This document shows, in pieces, positions 58,696 through 64,000 of a stretch of 64,000 bases of DNA (position 1 is its first letter; every line of letters starts with the position of its first letter). Made by a program: the position numbers and the translations under genes. The notes beneath the pieces were generated by a model. It was given only the letters and a program-made list of their open reading frames with translations, did no database searches and was not told the origin of the DNA. Source of the DNA: Acanthosoma haemorrhoidale (Eukaryota; Arthropoda; Insecta; Hemiptera; Acanthosomatidae); NCBI GenBank assembly GCA_930367205.1, contig OV884015.1, forward strand, positions 34,897,288 to 34,961,287. Direction: 5' to 3'.

Positions 58696-61600
58696 CCAGT
58701 ACACATACCTTTATTTATGTGTGTTCTTTGTGTGCCTCAGTGTGTGCCGACTATAGGACACAGGAGTTTTACCCATTAACGAGGTAATGTAGCAAACCAA
58801 TCAAGTCTCTAGATTTAACGGAGTTTTCCTTTAACTTATTTGTAACTTAATGAATATTTTTAAAGTGTATTTTAAAAAGTGTTGTCAAGTCCACACAGAG
58901 TCTAAGGGAATTTGGATTCTCTATAGTGATTCCGTTGGGAGTGATTGATCTTGAGAAGCTAATAAATAAATTTAAAGCAAGCTGCAATCAACTAAGAAAT
59001 ATTCAAGCTTCTTTTAAACGTTGTAACATTTTATACTGTTATCACCACAATTGTATTTTTTATAGCATGAAATAATAAAAAACAAATGTTGACAATGGCA
59101 TGTTTTGTAATAATTATCCGATCTGTCTCCCCTTGTGGAACTGGCTGTAAGGTTGACAAGGAAAGGCTGGAAGATTGCGCGAACAGATTTCACTGCTCTG
59201 GCCAGAGACCATTTCAAACGAAAGTCTCCCTACCCCCACCTCCGTCGTCTTTCTCTCTCTTTTCTCAATATTTTTCCTTTGGTAATCATTTTCTTCGCTG
59301 TTTTATCATTCCACTGCCAATGGCCATGTTTGGACGCCCTACTGAGTCTCGTCGAAAATATTTAAAAACCACCGCAGGATCCCCGCAATAACAGAACGAA
59401 CGAGCACCTAAAATTACATCTTACTGACCACTAGATTGAGACTGGTTGTTAGCATAACTACATTTCGGCAACACTGGCGTGAAAGGGATTCGTAAAACTG
59501 GGTCTGTAGGGACAGTTAAGAAATAAAAATTTTTCGGCTTTGGTTATGTAAACCTAGTTTTGAAAGGAGAATCAAATCAGCGCTCAGCGTGGTTGGCCAA
59601 GAGTGACTTTAATGGGCAGTGAGGATAGCAGATGACAAATTCTACTTTATTAAGTACAGGTGTCCACTTTTTTTTTTTTATCTTAACACTTAATCTTAAT
59701 GTGATTCGATCATTCTTTTTGGTTTAAAGACTATAATATTATTCATCAAGAAACGAATGAAAAAAACAACACAAAAATAGCTTTGGAGTCCAGGAAATTA
59801 CTTTGAATTGTTCAGTAAATTTAAACGTGTCAGTTCAACGCTGGTTTATATGATCTTTGTTTTGGTAAAGCTAATTAATATATGTATGATTATAGTTTGT
59901 TACATCTACTATAGCCGTGTAAACAGGCCACTTAGCGTTTACACATGCATTATAAAGTAATAATCTTAATGCTCATGTGTGTAAAATAATGTGCATCTCA
60001 CAAGTTCACTAGTTTTTTCTGTTGTACCAGAGTGGCTCGAGTTCGATTTTCCCTACAATGAAAATTTATTCCTTTTTGGAGGAAAAACAATTCATGGCTG
60101 CCATTCCTGTATTACAGCAGTGAAATCAATTTTTATATATATACTTCATATATTTAAGATACTTACAATAATTTTCAACGAATACTGCATTCCATAGAAA
60201 AATTTATTCTAAGTGGTATTTTATTATTTATTCTAACTAATATATTATATCTATTCTCCTCATTATCTGCTAGTACTCACCACAAGAGACATGAAATTTC
60301 AAAAATCTATTCATCTCTTCAACATAAATTGTTGACTTAATATTAACTCTATTTTGCTATAAAAGTCTCTCCCAGAGGAGCAGTTGTCAAGGAAGGTTGG
60401 GCACCTCTAGATACCCATACTCACATTCTCTTATCTAGAATTGATAAACCACACAACTACCCTTGTCGGCAACAAGGGTGGTCATTGAATAAAAACAAAA
60501 ATTATGATCATACCTTAATCAAATTCTACACACCAATATTCATAAACGGATTTGAAAATTTTCTTCTCAGTTTTCATTATCGAGTAAATCCTAAAACTAT
60601 TCCTATTAAAAAAACTACCTTCTACTTCGGCCATGAAACACTGAATGATTTTTTTTTTTAATGCTTGGTTTGAAATTTTCTCCAAACCTGGTGAAAGGGA
60701 TTATAAGTCTCAAAAGTAGTCAGTTCGTCGCATAGTTGGCATCTTAATTACAACATAAGGATTTCGAATTTTATCTTTTTGCGTAATTTCGCATCCATTG
60801 AATGTAAATTGACAATTCAAACATCTTTCGACGAGTTCGTGACAGGGACCCAAGTCACAAATCCAATCGTTTCGTATTATATTTACATTTAAAATAATTT
60901 ACTGTTACACATTCCTGTTGCAGTTGCATTAATACTCAGTTAGACTTTATTTGTTTTCGTGTTGAGTGCATGAACCGTAAGTTATCAATAATTCATAATT
61001 TATGCTTCATACGCTCAATGGTTAATTATTAACGGTCGGGAGAATAATTAGCTCTGTTACTGCTAATTATAGGACTATGTTAATATTCTAATACACTCCC
61101 TACGTCAAGGCATGGGGCATGAATTTATTGCTCCATAGAATGAAAAATAAGTATGGCCATATTATATGAGTGGATTATTGATTTTTGAAATCAATAGCAT
61201 ATGGTGTCATATTATGAAGCACCTAATTCACGATGAAAGCAAATAAGACATAATTTCAAAATTTTACTATTTTTAATAACTATATTCCAAGTAACTTGAT
61301 TGTATTATTTGAGTTTATATCGGCGTGAAACCCTTAGGTCATCAACACCGTTCATGCACTACATAACATGATTAACTACTACTAAATAGTTTCTTCGTAA
61401 AAAAGTAATATTTTTTTATCTCTTTAAATAGATTACCTTATGATCTCATCATGCTGATTAATGACATGTAATATCAGTTAGAGACATGGTGTAATATAAT
61501 TACCAAAAGTTACTAAAATTGTAATATTTTTTTATAATAATTGATTGCTGGCGATTAAAAAAAGTCTTCCGGTTTTTCGTCGCTTCTATAGCGAGTTGAG

Positions 61601-64000
61601 TCCCTTCATTCTTATTCAATAGTAATTTTTTTTACTCCGATGAGCCCTTAACAATTACAGTCTATAATGGAACTATTACTAGGAATCCATTGGAGTAGAT
61701 ACTAATTGCTGTACAGGTTAATTGAAAAGCTCCGATTAGGTACGATGCAGAGGTTATTGAAAGCTCATAAATAGATGAAGGTTATGACTATAGTTGAAGG
61801 ATGTGCAGTGTATTTAATTTTTCTCTAAGTTCCTTAAATTCGAAGTGGTTAACTCTCGATAGGGTATCTAGTTTATCTGACTATTACTTGGAATTCAAAG
61901 AGCAATTAGGTATTTTAAAATCCCAACATCCTAGAATATAAATTTAGTTAACTCGAACTGATGTGTTCGGTTAAATGTTCTATAATTAACATATTACTAT
62001 TGTTTTTTTGTAATCCCCACAATTATAAAACAGCAAGACAGCAAAAACAAGAAATAAACCATGGCATTTAACCAGTACTGTTCGCTCCATTGGAAGAGAT
62101 GAAAATTGTTTAGTTGCTTTCGGAGTAAACGATTACTCAAATCATCCGAAACCAGTTATTGGTAATCTGCGGGGGTTAAAGGTTTTTTTTTTTTCATTTC
62201 TTTACTTCAGTTAGATAAAAAGGCTAGATCTGGCTAGATGATTCACTAATAAAAAGAATTTATATTTTTTTCTTAATTGAATTATAAATTTCTACTCGAT
62301 TAGTTTCAATTGACAATAAAATTAAATTGGTCAAAAAGCTTTAAAAATTTGTCAAAAAAAAAACTAATTTTTTTAGCAGCAAAGCAAACCTTTCTTTAGT
62401 TAATTAGAAAAAGCTTTTTGAATAGACAAAGAAAATGAGTGGTAAAGTTATTTATTGGCTTCTTAAAAAACCCAAACGAAAACTGATTGGATACCTTTCC
62501 TGATAGGTTGATAAAAAAATCAAACAGCAAAATTTGAAGAAACTAAAATTTGTTTTTAACAAGATCTTAAAATTTAGTTATCGTAGGAAAAATATTTAAA
62601 ATAATGTCTATTTTGAAGGAAAATTTAATACGGTTCAAATGTAATTATTAGTAATTTTTTTAAATTTCACACAATTTACAATATTTATTAGATTAGATCA
62701 ACTGAATCAAAATGTTTTTACTTAAATTGGGATCAATTGGTAGCCTTAAATGGAAATCGTCGTGAAATGTTTCATTTGATTTATATATGTATTTAATATA
62801 AAATTTGAACTAGAAAAAAGTTGGTTTTAAATAAGTCCTTAAGTTAGATTTATTGTATTTCTGTTTTTGTTTATCTATCCCTTTTATGATGTGATACATT
62901 TTCTCTCAACCTGGCTCTCTACATGATCGATGTTACTCCATAGTGTAGCGTCCAGCCTACAAACCTTTCCCAGTTTACATAAGTTGGACAAAATCACACG
63001 ACCCATGGTTCCATTGCCATAAAATCTGGATATTATGCAGTGCTGAAATGTCACTTGTGAAAGATCTTTTTTTTTTTCCCCTCTTCTCCAACCTCTTTTC
63101 TTTTTTAGTTCACGGTAATTTTGCGTATAATAGAGGGCTATTCTCCTCATTTTGTTATAATGGGTATGTTAGATGCAAACTGGGACATAATGGGACATAA
63201 ACAAATTCATTGTCAGGAAGACGTTAACAACGACGGGTCAGGGGTCCATACTTGTCAAGGGCATGGGACCAATAGACAATGCATTAGATAACAATACACA
63301 AAAGCCCAGGGGTATTATAATTTCATTCATTAGAGCGGTTTGTGTTTGTATCAATGAATCATTTTCATTGTAATTATTATGATCAGGAGTAGATAGTACC
63401 GTTCGTTTGACAGATCGAGTAACCTCCTGATGAAGTTTGAGGAGAGAAGGTGTTGTTGTTCCTGCAACTCCACGAACGTTTAAATGACACCGTATTTTAT
63501 TTTTTGACTTATCACCTGAGATATTTTCAGGTTTCATATGCTTCATAAATGCTAAATTTTACTACGGAGACTATACAGAAACAAAATTAACTAAACTAAA
63601 GTAACAACAAATATAACTAATAACTAAATATAAATAACAATATATATATATTATATTATTAATAGCATGTTACCCAGTAAGGTGCTGAAAAAATGGCCAT
63701 GTTCAGTGACCGAATTCCAGTATAATTGAGTGACGTTTTAGTCTGTACTTCAAATAGCCTGAAAAGTACCTTCTGGCATTTAAATGTCGATAGTTATGAG
63801 TCAGTACCAGAGAAAATTTAAAATTGATATAAATATAAAGTTTTTGTTATACCACAATTGAATACTTACCCTGGTACCATGCCCTCCTGTCACCAAATGA
63901 GTTCTTCATATCATTTTTATGATCTGTAATTTACCACTGTAATTTGACATCTGTTTGGTGCAGCGCATTTTCATAGTTTCGTTTGACACATATTGCAAGT
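58696..64000. other. AT-rich stretch without recognised genes
   Basis: Overlapping frames at 59086-59391 (+) sit in a GC-richer patch with no motif. A small hairpin (acccttgt/acaagggt) lies near 60461-60479. An unassigned minus frame lies at 63238-63546. Confidence 0.35.
63238..63546 (-). other. Unrecognised 102-codon open frame
   Basis: It starts with ATG (a second ATG three codons later), has a polar, mostly hydrophilic composition (NISGDKSKNKIRCHLNVRG, TTPSLLKLHQEVTRSVKRTV, NYNENDSLIQTQTALMNE) and a hydrophobic end (GFCVLLSNALSI). The codon mix is less AT-skewed than the flanks. No domain is recognised and no promoter or splice context is evident. It could be an exon, a small gene or chance. 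Confidence 0.18.

Noticed and set aside
59086..59391. 101- and 76-codon overlapping frames
   Set aside because: Low-complexity Pro/Ser/Leu content from pyrimidine-rich sequence; no motif or splice support.
1..64000. CRISPR arrays, operons, rRNA genes, phage or plasmid features
   Set aside because: No regularly spaced direct repeats, ribosome-binding-site-led gene clusters or rRNA sequence were seen.

Overview
The window is AT-rich nuclear DNA from an arthropod. Three things support this: a split gene of the CPAP1 (cuticular protein analogous to peritrophin, one-domain) family, GT-AG introns with pyrimidine-rich acceptors, and many fragments of jockey-type non-LTR retrotransposons, mariner/pogo/hAT DNA transposons and tRNA-derived SINE-like sequences. 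The species cannot be fixed from this sequence; insect or crustacean both fit.

Only one host gene can be supported with confidence. It lies on the + strand at 21312-28025 in three coding exons (21312-21377, 23934-24041, 27846-28025) and encodes a 117-residue secreted chitin-binding protein with a signal peptide, one six-cysteine CBM14 (peritrophin-A) domain and the typical short CPAP1 tail. The translation start sits directly after a good splice acceptor, so a 5' UTR exon must lie upstream. Its second intron (3.8 kb) carries two antisense LINE fragments, one ending about 90 bp before the last exon.

The rest is repeats and unassigned sequence. Region by region: 1-1280 has a LINE 3' end with duplicated tails and a near-perfect hairpin. 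4320-5490 has two opposed tRNA-like elements and a decayed mariner. 13575-13834 is a hAT-like MITE. 14755-15525 is a second mariner-type transposase relic. 16848-20240 has LINE fragments. 21312-28210 is the CPAP1 gene. 31260-31802 is an internally deleted pogo/Tigger-like element. 33804-35615 is a recent tandem duplication. 37545-39870 is a cluster of jockey fragments. 43560-44710 holds an unclassified repeat and a LINE copy. 46791-47058 is an inverted pair of hairpin motifs. 48815-49500 is a jockey 3' end. 52590-52880 is the second copy of the unclassified repeat. 56350-56513 is a foldback element. Large blocks between these show no gene that I can recognise.

I found no convincing undescribed multi-gene system. 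The observations most worth a second look are the compact CPAP1-like gene, the two near-perfect foldbacks, the opposed hairpin motif pair at 46.8-47.1 kb, the duplicated LINE tail, and a few unrecognised open frames.
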